From Jannaschia formosa (GTDB taxonomy: Bacteria > Pseudomonadota > Alphaproteobacteria > Rhodobacterales > Rhodobacteraceae): a stretch of DNA of 64,000 nt. A program made the position numbers and the translations under genes. This document shows positions 36,985-45,423 of this stretch, piece by piece. Positions within the stretch are counted from its first letter, which is position 1. The number at the start of each line of letters is the position of its first letter. The stretch lies in NCBI RefSeq assembly GCF_003340555.1, contig NZ_QPLJ01000008.1, positions 108,651 to 172,650 on the forward strand. Reading direction: 5' to 3'. The notes below the pieces were generated by a model. It was not told where the DNA came from. It saw nothing but the letters and a program-made list of their open reading frames with translations, and did no database searches.

Positions 36985-38188
36985 TGAAGCTGATCGAGGC
37001 GCGGTCGTTCTCGTAGCGTAGCAGCGGGATCGTGCTGTCCTGCCGCTCCCGCGCGATCTCGGCGACCGGAGCGAAGCCCATCACGTTGAGCCGTGAGTGC
37101 GACGCCCGCAGGGCGACCGTATCCCGGGTATCCTTCTGAACCACCGTGAAGAATCCCGTCGCCGCGTCCCGCCAGCTGCGCGTCCGGGTCAGCGTCCCGC
37201 CGACCGACAGCCCGCCGCGGAAGCTGTGGTCGATCCCGATCGCCTGGTTCACCGTCGTCAGCCGCGACCCCTCCGCCCGCGCGTTCCGCCGCGCATATCC
37301 CAGCGCGAAGGACAGCCGCGTCGAGGGCGAGAGAGCATAAGCATATCCGATACTTGCACCGGAGTCGGTCCCGTCCAGCCCGGGCAGATCGCCATAGGTC
37401 AGCCGGTCCAGCCAGGCCGAGACATACCCGTCCCCATGCCGCCCGAGCGGCCGGGCCAGCGAAGCGGTGACGCCCGGACCCTGTGCCAGCGCCGTGTCTT
37501 CGACGAGGATCTCGCTCCACCGCAGGGCGGCCTCGACCTTCGTGGCGCCCACCACCGTCCGAAGGCCGCCCCGCGCGCGCAGGACGGTCGTGTCCTCCAG
37601 CTTGCCGGAACGCGCGACATGCTCGACCGAGCCGGCGGCGAACAGGGCGCGGCGCGGGCTCAGCGCCCACTGCCGCCCGCCCTCGGCGGTGACGGTAAAG
37701 GACCGGCCCGGCTCGCCCGCGCCCGCCGTGCCTACCTCGACCGGGACGCCGTTGACGAGGATGAACCCCGTCGAGCCGCGCGCGGGGTTCGACTCGGGTC
37801 GGAACGCGAAGGAAAGCGACCGCTCCCATGTCGTGCGCAGCGGAAGGCCGGCCAGAAGGCCGTTCACCGTCTCGCGCACGTCGTCCGGCAGGGCGCCGCC
37901 CCGGGCGCGGGCGAGGTGGAACCGCGCGCGCTGACCCTGGCCGAGCCGCAGCAGGACTGCGGCCAGTTCCAGCCGATAGGGCGCATTGTCGGGCGCGTCG
38001 GCGACGAGCATCTCGAGCAGCGGCAGCGCCTCGGCGGGCCGCCCGGCGCGCACCAGCTCGCCGGCCTCGACCCAGCGCGGATCGGCCGCCTCTTGCGCCT
38101 GCGCCATCGGCGCGACGCAGAGAAGGAGCGCCAGGCCCAGCGCACCGAGGCGTCGCAGGGCCCCGCGCGGGGTGCGGGCAGGGATCAC
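36971..38188 (-). CDS. SLAM/DUF560 outer-membrane barrel (type XI secretion-like)
   Basis: A 405-residue protein with a signal peptide (about 1-31), a periplasmic TPR-like region (about 36-115: AGELVRAGRPAEALPLLEML and YRLELAAVLLRLGQGQRARF), and a C-terminal beta barrel of about 290 residues ending in Phe (SISFTRRF), the classic outer-membrane signature. This is the layout of Surface Lipoprotein Assembly Modulators (DUF560), which move lipoproteins to the cell surface. Its start overlaps the adjacent lipoprotein gene by four bases, so the lipoprotein is the likely cargo. A plain TPR-barrel porin is the alternative. Confidence 0.82.
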   Translation of the reverse strand: MIPARTPRGALRRLGALGLALLLCVAPMAQAQEAADPRWVEAGELVRAGRPAEALPLLEMLVADAPDNAPYRLELAAVLLRLGQGQRARFHLARARGGALPDDVRETVNGLLAGLPLRTTWERSLSFAFRPESNPARGSTGFILVNGVPVEVGTAGAGEPGRSFTVTAEGGRQWALSPRRALFAAGSVEHVARSGKLEDTTVLRARGGLRTVVGATKVEAALRWSEILVEDTALAQGPGVTASLARPLGRHGDGYVSAWLDRLTYGDLPGLDGTDSGASIGYAYALSPSTRLSFALGYARRNARAEGSRLTTVNQAIGIDHSFRGGLSVGGTLTRTRSWRDAATGFFTVVQKDTRDTVALRASHSRLNVMGFAPVAEIARERQDSTIPLLRYENDRASISFTRRF

Positions 38189-38904
38189 TTGGTGGCGTAG
38201 AACGTGCTCTCGGGGCCAGCCACGACGGCGGTGGAGCCGTCCGGCAGGATGAAGCCGCCCGTCCCGAAGCTGCCGGAGCTGACGGCGCCGGTCATGCCCT
38301 GGTTGTCGTTCGTCACGAAGCCGCTGAGCAGCAGCGACGAGTCGCCCCCGGCGGTGCCGCCGTCGGCCTGCAGGCTGCCGTTCATCTCCAGCGTCACGGC
38401 GCTGGTCCGCGCCGACGGGTCGACCGGGCAGGCCTGGCCCGCCGGGATCGCTGCGCAGATCTGGGCGCCGTCGAAGACCTGGATGCGGTTGAACGGGGCG
38501 GAACTGGTCGCGGCCAGCTCTCCGTTCCAGGTGGTCGCGGTGCCGTTGACCTCGCCTGCGAAGTTCCGGGCCGTTCCCGTGAAGGCCGGGCCGGCCTGAC
38601 CCTCGCGCCAGTTGGCGTTCAGCTCCAGATCGCCGACGGCGAAGCCGACCGGGGTGGTGCCGCCGCCCGCGGCGACCTCGTTGAGCTGCGCCTGGAGGCC
38701 GCCGGTGAAGGTCCCGGTGAAGGTCTGGGGCATCGTCGACGTGGCGCCCTGGCCCGAGACCGCGGCGAAGGCCGCATCATGCGCCGGGTCACTGGCTGCG
38801 GCACCTCCGCCGCCACCGCCACCGCCGCCTCCACCGCCGTTATCGCTATTGCACCCGGCCAGCGCCAGAGCCCCCATCAGCAGCGCCGCATTTCTGATCG
38901 TCAT
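38185..38904 (-). CDS. Lipoprotein with poly-Gly tether and TbpB-like barrel, likely SLAM cargo
   Basis: A 239-residue lipoprotein: signal MTIRNAALLMGALALAGC with lipobox LAGC (Cys18), no Asp at +2 (so outer membrane), then an uninterrupted run of 12 glycines (about 23-34) and a beta-rich domain. The end of the domain (VTLEMNGSLQADG, SSLLLSGFVTNDNQGMTGAVSSGSFG, GPESTFYATK) resembles the small C-terminal barrel of transferrin-binding protein B-like proteins. The gene lies upstream of and overlaps the SLAM-like gene by four bases (ATGA). Ligand unknown; transferrin itself is implausible for an environmental bacterium. Confidence 0.78.
   Translation of the reverse strand: MTIRNAALLMGALALAGCNSDNGGGGGGGGGGGGAAASDPAHDAAFAAVSGQGATSTMPQTFTGTFTGGLQAQLNEVAAGGGTTPVGFAVGDLELNANWREGQAGPAFTGTARNFAGEVNGTATTWNGELAATSSAPFNRIQVFDGAQICAAIPAGQACPVDPSARTSAVTLEMNGSLQADGGTAGGDSSLLLSGFVTNDNQGMTGAVSSGSFGTGGFILPDGSTAVVAGPESTFYATK
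38803..38838 (-). repeat. Twelve consecutive GGN glycine codons
   Basis: The glycine tether of the surface lipoprotein is encoded by 12 GGN triplets with varied third bases (GGC, GGT, GGA). Varied codons argue that the tract is kept by selection on protein sequence; its repetitive nature could still allow in-frame length changes. Confidence 0.85.
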
Positions 38905-38991
38905 GTCCCGTCTTTCCGTTCGTTTCGGTCGCGACCGCCTTCGTCGAGGCCGCCGCCCTCGGGCTTAGGCCAAGCGGCCCGCCCCGTAGAC

Positions 38992-39007
38992 CCCCCGATC
39001 GGGGGGG
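38992..39007. promoter_or_regulatory. 16-bp perfect palindrome between lipoprotein and kinase genes
   Basis: CCCCCCGATCGGGGGG lies 88 bp from the lipoprotein start and 80 bp from the kinase start in the 182-bp divergent promoter region. It is a candidate operator for the response regulator encoded next door; it could instead be a hairpin element. The run continues for two further G. Confidence 0.45.
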
Positions 39008-39086
39008 GCCGGCAAGGTAGGGACCTGATCTGCTTGACCCGTGGTAAGGAAGGCCTCCAGATTATCCCTCATTTTAGGGAGCGACG

Positions 39087-41252
39087 ATGGACGCTGTGAC
39101 GATTCGGGGCGGTCGTGGAGCCCCAGCGCTGGGCACGGCCGCGGCGGTGATGCTGGCACTGCTGCTCGGGATCGCGGTGACCTGGCTTGCGACGGCGCAG
39201 CCCTGGCTCGGCATCCAGAAGCAGATCGGGGGGGCAGGGCCCGGAATTGCGCTCCAGGCGCCGAACCCGGAGGGCCCGTCCGCCGAGGTCGCGGGGACCC
39301 AGCTTCTGGCCATTGAGGCGGGCGGGGCGCGCGTCGCGTTCTCGCCCGAGGACGGCGTCGAGGAGCCGGACGTCGTGCCGACCCGCGCGGGGATGCTCGC
39401 GCTCTTCGACCGCGCGGACCGCGTCCACGAGATGCTGCGCGCGGGGCCGGTCACGCTGGTCACCGAGGCGGGCGCCTTCGAGGTCGTCCCGGCCCCGGCG
39501 CGGCCGCTCTCGGACCTGCCATCCGTCTTCTGGATCCAGCTGATGACCGCGATCACGATCGCCGCGCTCGGGGGCTGGGTGCTGAGCCTCAGGCCCCGCG
39601 ACCCGGCGGCGGCCCTGTTCGCGGCGGCGGGGTTCGGCCTCGCCCTCGCGATCTTCGCGGCGGCCTGGTACTCGACGCGCGAGTTGGCGCTGGACGGCAC
39701 CGCCTTCCGCCTCGCCTCGGGTCTCAACATGTTCGGCGCGCTGACCTTCGGCGCCTGCATGGGCTCGATGATGCTGATCTATCCGATGCGTCTGATCCCG
39801 CTCTGGGCGGTCTGGGTCCAGCCGGCGGTCTTCTTTCTCTGGTTCCTCGGCAACCCCCTCGGCATCTGGGAGGGCCGGGGCACCGGCGCCCATCTCGCCA
39901 CCGCGGTCGAGATGGCGCTGATCGTGGCGGGCCTTCTGGCCCAGCTCTGGGCGACGCGCGGCCGCCCGAAGGAGAGGGCGCTGGTCACCTGGTTCGGCGT
40001 CAGCCTCGTCTTCGGCTCGGGCAGCTTCATCGCGCTGATGGCCGTGCCCGGCGCCATGGGTTACGAGCCGACGATCCGCCAGGGCCATGCCTTCCTGCTG
40101 TTCCTCTTCGTCTATCTCGGCCTCGCCATCGGGGTTGCGCGGTTCCGGATGTTCGACCTGGGCGACTGGTCCTTCCGGGTCCTCTATTACGCGGCCGGGG
40201 CGGCGCTTCTCTTTGCGGTGGACGCGGCGCTGATCGGCTGGCTGTCGCTGGACCGGATGCCCGCCTTCAGCGCCTCGCTGCTTCTGGTGGTGCTGCTCTA
40301 CCTGCCGTTCCGCGATGCCATCGCACGGCGGGTGCAGCGCCGGGGGCCGCCAAAGGACCTGGCGGACGCCCTGGGCGCGGTGGCGCTGGCCACGAACCCA
40401 GTCGAGCGGGAGGCACGCTGGCGCAGCCTGCTCGAGGACGCGTTCCATCCCCTGGGCATGGACCCGGCGCGCGCCGCCCCCGCCGCGCCGCTGCTGATCG
40501 ACGAGGGCGCGGCGCTCCATTTGCCCGCGGTCGCGGGGCTGCCGGCGCTCAGGCTCAATTGGACCGGCGGGGGCCGCCGCCTCTTCTCGCCCGCCGACCG
40601 GGACCGGGCCGCGCGGCTGGTCGAGACCGTCGCCCGGCTGGACGAACTGGCCCGCGCCCGCGACCGCGCCGTCGCCGAGGAAAGGGCACGCATCGACCGC
40701 GACGTCCACGACAACATCGGCGTGCAGCTTCTGGGCGCGCTTCACTCCGATGCGCCGGACCGCAAGGACGCGCTGATTCGCCAGACCCTCGCCGACCTGC
40801 GCGACATCGTCTCGAACACGCGGATGGAGGACGTCCCGCTGCGCGACCTCGTGGCGGATCTGCGCGGCGAGATCGGAGGCCTCTACGAGGCGGCGGGGCG
40901 GCGGCTGGACTGGAGCGACGAGGGGCTGCCCGACCGCAGCCTGCCCGCCCTGCAGGCCGCGACGCTGCGCGCGCTGCTGCGCGAGGCGACGGGCAACGCG
41001 TTGCGCCACAGCGGGGCCGCGCGGGTCGCCGTCGCGCTGGCGGTCGAGGGCGGCGCGCTGCGCCTGCGGATCGAGGATGACGGACAGGGCATCGCCCCCG
41101 AGGCGCCCCGCGGCAAGGGGCTGCGCAACCTGCGCGAGCGGGCCGAGGATGCGGGCGGCACCCTGGTGCTTGAGACCGGCGCCACGGGCACGCGGATCGA
41201 GGCGCGGCTGCCGCTGGAGCCCCGCCTCGAACTGGCCGTGGCGGGGGCCTGA
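39087..41252 (+). CDS. NarL-type sensor histidine kinase
   Basis: A 721-residue membrane kinase. A first helix (about 15-35) is followed by a periplasmic domain of about 110 residues with a PDZ-like look (GTQLLAIEAGG), a block of about eight membrane helices (about 150-410), and a cytoplasmic kinase. The HisKA_3 motif ERARIDRDVHDNIGVQLLGAL carries the phosphorylated His. The ATPase boxes are ATGNALRHSGA (N), DDGQGIAPEA (G1) and GKGLRNLRERA (G2). GGGAG precedes the ATG. The response regulator gene starts 3 bp after the stop; the SLAM/lipoprotein pair is divergent, so it is the probable target. Confidence 0.88.
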   Translation: MDAVTIRGGRGAPALGTAAAVMLALLLGIAVTWLATAQPWLGIQKQIGGAGPGIALQAPNPEGPSAEVAGTQLLAIEAGGARVAFSPEDGVEEPDVVPTRAGMLALFDRADRVHEMLRAGPVTLVTEAGAFEVVPAPARPLSDLPSVFWIQLMTAITIAALGGWVLSLRPRDPAAALFAAAGFGLALAIFAAAWYSTRELALDGTAFRLASGLNMFGALTFGACMGSMMLIYPMRLIPLWAVWVQPAVFFLWFLGNPLGIWEGRGTGAHLATAVEMALIVAGLLAQLWATRGRPKERALVTWFGVSLVFGSGSFIALMAVPGAMGYEPTIRQGHAFLLFLFVYLGLAIGVARFRMFDLGDWSFRVLYYAAGAALLFAVDAALIGWLSLDRMPAFSASLLLVVLLYLPFRDAIARRVQRRGPPKDLADALGAVALATNPVEREARWRSLLEDAFHPLGMDPARAAPAAPLLIDEGAALHLPAVAGLPALRLNWTGGGRRLFSPADRDRAARLVETVARLDELARARDRAVAEERARIDRDVHDNIGVQLLGALHSDAPDRKDALIRQTLADLRDIVSNTRMEDVPLRDLVADLRGEIGGLYEAAGRRLDWSDEGLPDRSLPALQAATLRALLREATGNALRHSGAARVAVALAVEGGALRLRIEDDGQGIAPEAPRGKGLRNLRERAEDAGGTLVLETGATGTRIEARLPLEPRLELAVAGA

Positions 41253-41255
41253 CCG

Positions 41256-41888
41256 GTGCGCTCCGCCCTGCTGGTGGAGGACATGCCGGCGACGCGTGAC
41301 TGGCTCCACGGCATCGTCGCAGAGGCGTTCCCCGACTGCGTCATCGTCAGCGCGGCGACCCTGTCGCAGGCGCGCAAGGCGCTGTCGCGGCGCCGAAGCC
41401 TGCTGGTGGTCGATCTGAACCTGCCCGACGGCGACGGCGTGACCCTGCTGCGCGAGGTCAAGCGGCGCACGCCCGAGACGGTCTGCGTGGTGGCGACGGT
41501 GATGTCGGACGACGCGACGCTGGTGGGCGCGCTTTCGGCCGGGGCGGACGGCTACCTTCTGAAGGAGACGCCGCGCCCGATGCTCGTCCACCAGCTGCGC
41601 CAGATCGAGCAGGGCCTGCCCGCTCTCTCGCCAGCCATCGCGCGGCGGATCATGGAGCATTTCCGCCTCACCGGCCCGGTCGAGCCCGAGGCCCGGCTGA
41701 CCGCGCGCGAGACCGACGTGCTGGCCCTGATCGGGCGCGGGTTGCGCACCGCCGAGGTCGCCCACGAGCTCGGCCTGGCCGAGACGACGGTGGCCGGCTA
41801 CATCAAGGCCGTCTACCGCAAGCTCGGCATCTCCAGCCGGGCAGAGGCCGCCTGGCATGCGACCCGGATGGGCCTGCGGCAGGGCTAG
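41256..41888 (+). CDS. LuxR/NarL-family response regulator
   Basis: A 210-residue two-domain regulator. The receiver has the acidic pair Glu8/Asp9, phosphoacceptor Asp53 in LLVVDLNLPDG and Lys103 in YLLKE. The C-terminal LuxR helix-turn-helix is LTARETDVLALIGRG and AEVAHELGLAETTVAGYIKAVYRKLGI. A GTG at 41256, directly after the kinase stop, is the start. The pair is presumably a phosphorelay; the stop overlaps the convergent MFS gene stop. Confidence 0.92.
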   Translation: MRSALLVEDMPATRDWLHGIVAEAFPDCVIVSAATLSQARKALSRRRSLLVVDLNLPDGDGVTLLREVKRRTPETVCVVATVMSDDATLVGALSAGADGYLLKETPRPMLVHQLRQIEQGLPALSPAIARRIMEHFRLTGPVEPEARLTARETDVLALIGRGLRTAEVAHELGLAETTVAGYIKAVYRKLGISSRAEAAWHATRMGLRQG

Positions 41889-43108
41889 GCGGTCGCCCGC
41901 CCCCGCACCGCCTGCCAGATCAGCGCCCCGGCGGCGAGCGCGAGGAAGGGCGCGATGGCGAGGTTGACCGCGGTCCACCCGGCCTCCGCATCCGGCCCCG
42001 TGTTCATCAGCACGCCGGAGCTGAGCGAGGCGAGCGTGACCATCCCGAAGACCAGCGTGTCGTTGAGGCCCTGCACCGTGCCCCGCTCCTCGGGCGCATG
42101 AAGGCTCGACAGCATCGTCGTCGCGCCGATGAAGCCGAAGTTCCAGCCCAGCCCCAGCAGGACCAGCGCCACGTAGAAGTAGGGCAGCTCGGTCCCCGAC
42201 AGCGCGACGGCGCCCGCCGCGGCCAGCATGGCGAGACCCGTCGCGACGATCTTGCCGGTCCCGAAGCGCAGGATCAGGTGGCCGGTGAAGAAGCTGGGCG
42301 CATACATCGCGATGACGTGGAAGGTCACGATGTTGGAGGCGTCTGACACGCCGAAGCCGCAGCCGACCACGGCCAGCGGGGTCGAGGTCATCACCAGGTT
42401 CATCAGCGCGTAGCTGACCATCGCGCAGATGATCGCCACCCGGATCCCTGGATCGGCGAGCAGGGCCTTCCGGCTGCGGCCTTTCGCGTCGCCCAGCTTC
42501 GGCGCCGGCGGCTTCGGGATGTCGAGCAGCAGGAACAGCCACACGCCGACGGCGTTCAGCGCGAAGACCGCGCCATAGGTTGCGAGGAAGGGGATGATCG
42601 TCGCCGTCTCGGTCCCGGTGACGACGAAGCGCGCCACGAAGGCCGAGATCAGGCCCCCCGCCATCACGTAGCTGATCGCCTTCGGACGGAACGCGTCCGA
42701 CGCCGTGTCGGTCGCGGCGAAGCGGTAGAAACCCAGCGTCGACATGAAGATGCCGGTCAGATAGGCGCCCGCGAGGAACAGCCAGAAGCTGCCCAGCACC
42801 AGCGCCGTCATCGACAGCGCCGCGCCCGCCGCCCCGGCCCCCGCCCCCAGCATGAAGCCCGCACGGCGCCCGTACCGCTGCATCAGCGGCGAGATCCAGG
42901 ACGCCGTCGTCATCGACCCGAAGACGATGACCGAGATCGGCACCGTCGCCCAGATCGGCGAGGGCGCGATCGTCAGGCCGACCAGCCCCGCGACGGTGAA
43001 GTTGATCGGCAGCTGCGCCCCCAGAAGGGCCTGCGCCGTGACGAGCACCATGACGTTGCGCTTCGCGCGCCGGTCGTCATCTGCCCCGGAAAGGACGGTA
43101 TCGGTCAT
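41885..43108 (-). CDS. MFS transporter
   Basis: A 407-residue major facilitator protein with 12 predicted helices and the MFS loop region PLMQRYGRRAGFMLGAGAG. It looks like the drug/metabolite efflux group (short loops, no long C-terminal tail); substrate unknown. The ATG at 43108 gives MTDTVLSGADDDRRAKRNVMVL. The cobB stop-to-start gap is 10 bp upstream, so it may be read from the cobalamin genes. Confidence 0.87.
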   Translation of the reverse strand: MTDTVLSGADDDRRAKRNVMVLVTAQALLGAQLPINFTVAGLVGLTIAPSPIWATVPISVIVFGSMTTASWISPLMQRYGRRAGFMLGAGAGAAGAALSMTALVLGSFWLFLAGAYLTGIFMSTLGFYRFAATDTASDAFRPKAISYVMAGGLISAFVARFVVTGTETATIIPFLATYGAVFALNAVGVWLFLLLDIPKPPAPKLGDAKGRSRKALLADPGIRVAIICAMVSYALMNLVMTSTPLAVVGCGFGVSDASNIVTFHVIAMYAPSFFTGHLILRFGTGKIVATGLAMLAAAGAVALSGTELPYFYVALVLLGLGWNFGFIGATTMLSSLHAPEERGTVQGLNDTLVFGMVTLASLSSGVLMNTGPDAEAGWTAVNLAIAPFLALAAGALIWQAVRGRATA

Positions 43109-43118
43109 GGGCTTGTGC

Positions 43119-44387
43119 CTACGCCCCTCCGCCGACCCCGTCCAGCGGCGCCGGCGTGATGAGGTGCAGGAACGACCCCTGCGCGGGGCCCCGCCGAAGC
43201 CCGGCCGGGGGGAGCGGCGCGCCCTCCGCGTCCCATGCCTCGAAGAGCGGGGTGCCTTCGGCGCGGAGCGTCGTGGCATAGTGGAACTCGTGCCCGGCCC
43301 AGGTCCCGGCGAAGGGGCCACCGGTCGCGCGCAGGCGGCGATAGCCGAGATGCAGGCGCCGCTCGGCAAAGCTGGTGGCGAGGCCCAGCAGACCGGCCAT
43401 GCGGTACGTCCTGCCTTCGGCATCGCTCAGCGTCTCGCCCATGACCATGTAGCCGCCGCATTCGCCGTGGACCGGCCTGTCGGCGAGCGAAGCGAGGAAA
43501 CGCCGGTTGGTGGCCAGCCGCCCGGCATGAAGCTCCGGGTAGCCGCCGGGCAGGTAGACGAGATCGGCTACGGGCGCGGGCTCGTCGGCGAGCGGAGAGA
43601 AGGTCGCGATCTCGGCACCGGCGCGCCGCCAGCCCTCCAGGAGATGCGGGTATACGAAGGCAAAGGCGGCGTCGCGGGCGACGGCGATGCGCTGGGCCGG
43701 GGGATCGAAGCGCGGCGGAGCGGCGTCGGGCAGGGGCGCGGCGAGGCTCTGGAGCATGGCGAGGTCGATGCGCTCCGCCATGACGGCGCCGGCGGTGGCG
43801 AGGAAGGCGTCGAGATCCGGCCGCTCCTCGGCCTGCACGAGGCCGAGATGCCGCGAGGGGGTCGCGAGCCGCGCGTCGCGGGGCACGCAGCCCAGCACCG
43901 GCAGCGGGCAGGCGGCGCGCAACATCGCCTCGTGCCGGGGCGATCCGATGCGGTTCAGGATGACGCCGGCCACCCGCACCTCGGGATCATGCGCGGCGAA
44001 GCCCGCGACGAGCGGCGCGACCGACTGCGCCATCCGCGCCGCATCGACGATCAGGACCACCGGCAGCCGCAACTGCCGCGCGAGGTCCGCGACGGCGCCC
44101 CGCCCGTCCGGCGCCGCGCCGTCGAAGAGGCCCATCGCGCCCTCGACCAGCAGCAGGCCGGGCCCGGCGCCGAGCCCCGCGATCATCCCGGGCGTCATCG
44201 CCCAGGCATCGAGATTGGGGCAGGGCGCACCGGAAGCGGCCTCGTGAAAACGCGGGTCGATGTAGTCAGGGCCGGACTTCGCCCCGCGCACGTCGATGCC
44301 CGCGTCCCGCAGGGCGCGCAGCAGGCCGAGGGTGATCGTCGTCTTGCCGCTGCCCGAGGAGGGCGCGGCGAGGATCAGGCCGGGCAT
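43119..44387 (-). CDS. cobB: CobB, (hydrogeno)byrinic acid a,c-diamide synthase
   Basis: ATP- and glutamine-dependent amidation of the a and c side chains of the corrin ring. The 422-residue protein has the N-terminal P-loop APSSGSGKTT (8-17), GAKSGPDYIDPRFHE and the C-terminal glutamine amidotransferase domain with the Cys nucleophile in HGECGGYMVMGETL. VYLPGGYPELHAGRLA is a family hallmark. It lies downstream of cobA, separated by repeat copy C. Confidence 0.95.
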   Translation of the reverse strand: MPGLILAAPSSGSGKTTITLGLLRALRDAGIDVRGAKSGPDYIDPRFHEAASGAPCPNLDAWAMTPGMIAGLGAGPGLLLVEGAMGLFDGAAPDGRGAVADLARQLRLPVVLIVDAARMAQSVAPLVAGFAAHDPEVRVAGVILNRIGSPRHEAMLRAACPLPVLGCVPRDARLATPSRHLGLVQAEERPDLDAFLATAGAVMAERIDLAMLQSLAAPLPDAAPPRFDPPAQRIAVARDAAFAFVYPHLLEGWRRAGAEIATFSPLADEPAPVADLVYLPGGYPELHAGRLATNRRFLASLADRPVHGECGGYMVMGETLSDAEGRTYRMAGLLGLATSFAERRLHLGYRRLRATGGPFAGTWAGHEFHYATTLRAEGTPLFEAWDAEGAPLPPAGLRRGPAQGSFLHLITPAPLDGVGGGA

Positions 44388-44417
44388 CGGTTTCGGACCG
44401 CTGACGCGGTCCGACCC

Positions 44418-44473
44418 GGCGGGGGGGCTTCGCCCCCCCGCGCCCCCCCAGAGTATTTACGGCCACAGGAAGG
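44418..44473 (+). repeat. Dispersed hairpin-plus-tail repeat, copy C
   Basis: A GGGGGGGC/GCCCCCCC hairpin with a TTC loop is followed by GCGCCCCCCCAGAGTATTTAC and the tail GGCCACAGGAAGG. It lies between cobA and cobB, which are both on the minus strand, so here the tail comes directly after the upstream gene and the hairpin is nearer the downstream gene. Confidence 0.75.
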
Positions 44474-44484
44474 GAGGAGGCGGA

Positions 44485-45327
44485 TCATCCGGCCTCGGCG
44501 GGGCGGCGCAGCTCCAGCGGGTCGACATCGCGCGGGAGCGCGCCCGCCTCCATCGCGCGCCAGTCGAGGGCCTGGCGCAGCAGCGCGGCGCGGCCGACGC
44601 AGATGATTGCCGGCGGCTCCAGCGCGGCGGCGGCGATATCGGCGGCGCAGGCGGCGAGCGTGGTCTCGATCGTGCGCTGTTCGTCCAGCGTGGCCGTGGT
44701 CGTGACGGCGACCGGCTCGTCCGGTGACCGGCCGGCGGCGATCAGCCGGTCCGCGATCTGGCCTATGTGCTTCATCCCCATGTAGATCACGATGACCTGG
44801 CTGCCCTTCGCGATCCCCTCCCAGTCGAGCGCGGTCGGCGCGGCCCCGGTCGCGTCGTGGCCGGTGACGAAGGTGACGGACTGGTTCACGTCGCGATGGG
44901 TGACGGGGATGCCCGCATAGGCCAGCCCCGCGATGCCTGCGGTGATGCCCGGCACGACCCGGATCGGCACGCCGTGCTGCACCAGCGTCTGCGCCTCCTC
45001 TCCGCCGCGGCCGAAGACGAAGGGGTCGCCGCCCTTGAGCCGCAGCACGCGCTTGCCCTGCCGCGCAAGCTCCACCAGCCGCAGCGAAATGTCACGCTGC
45101 ACCGCCGAGGGCTTGCCGCCGCGCTTGCCCGCATATTCGTGCCGGGCCTGCGGCGCCCAGTCGAGGATGCCCTGGCCCACCAGCGCGTCGTAGACGATCA
45201 CGTCGGCCTGCCGAAGCGCGTTGAGGCCGTGCAGCGTCAGAAGGCCCGGGTCGCCCGGCCCCGCGCCGCAGAGCCAGACCCAGCCGGGCTTCAGTTCAGG
45301 CCAGTCGTGAGGGGGCAGGTCGGTCAT
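44485..45327 (-). CDS. cobA: Uroporphyrinogen-III C-methyltransferase
   Basis: Adds methyl groups at C2 and C7 of uroporphyrinogen III to give precorrin-2, the branch to cobalamin and siroheme. The 280-residue SUMT has the SAM motifs WLCGAGPGDPGLLTLHGL, VIVYDALV, RLKGGDPFVFGRGGEE, VVPGITAG and VTHRD. There is no CysG-type dehydrogenase domain. The start at 45327 is divergent from cbiD, 96 bp away. Confidence 0.95.
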   Translation of the reverse strand: MTDLPPHDWPELKPGWVWLCGAGPGDPGLLTLHGLNALRQADVIVYDALVGQGILDWAPQARHEYAGKRGGKPSAVQRDISLRLVELARQGKRVLRLKGGDPFVFGRGGEEAQTLVQHGVPIRVVPGITAGIAGLAYAGIPVTHRDVNQSVTFVTGHDATGAAPTALDWEGIAKGSQVIVIYMGMKHIGQIADRLIAAGRSPDEPVAVTTTATLDEQRTIETTLAACAADIAAAALEPPAIICVGRAALLRQALDWRAMEAGALPRDVDPLELRRPAEAG

Positions 45328-45423
45328 GGCCCCGGTATGGCGCGGGCGTCCTGCGAGGGGAAGACCGTCCGCGACGGCCCGCGGCCCATTGGCGGCATGG
45401 GGAGCACATGCCACAGAAGGCGT

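Noticed and set aside
39069-42542. 1157-codon minus-strand open frame opposite the kinase and regulator genes
   Set aside because: Antisense shadow of the histidine kinase and response regulator, which carry clear motifs on the plus strand.
45328-45423. Cobalamin riboswitch upstream of cbiD/cobA
   Set aside because: The divergent gap is only 96 bp and I see no B12-box-like sequence.
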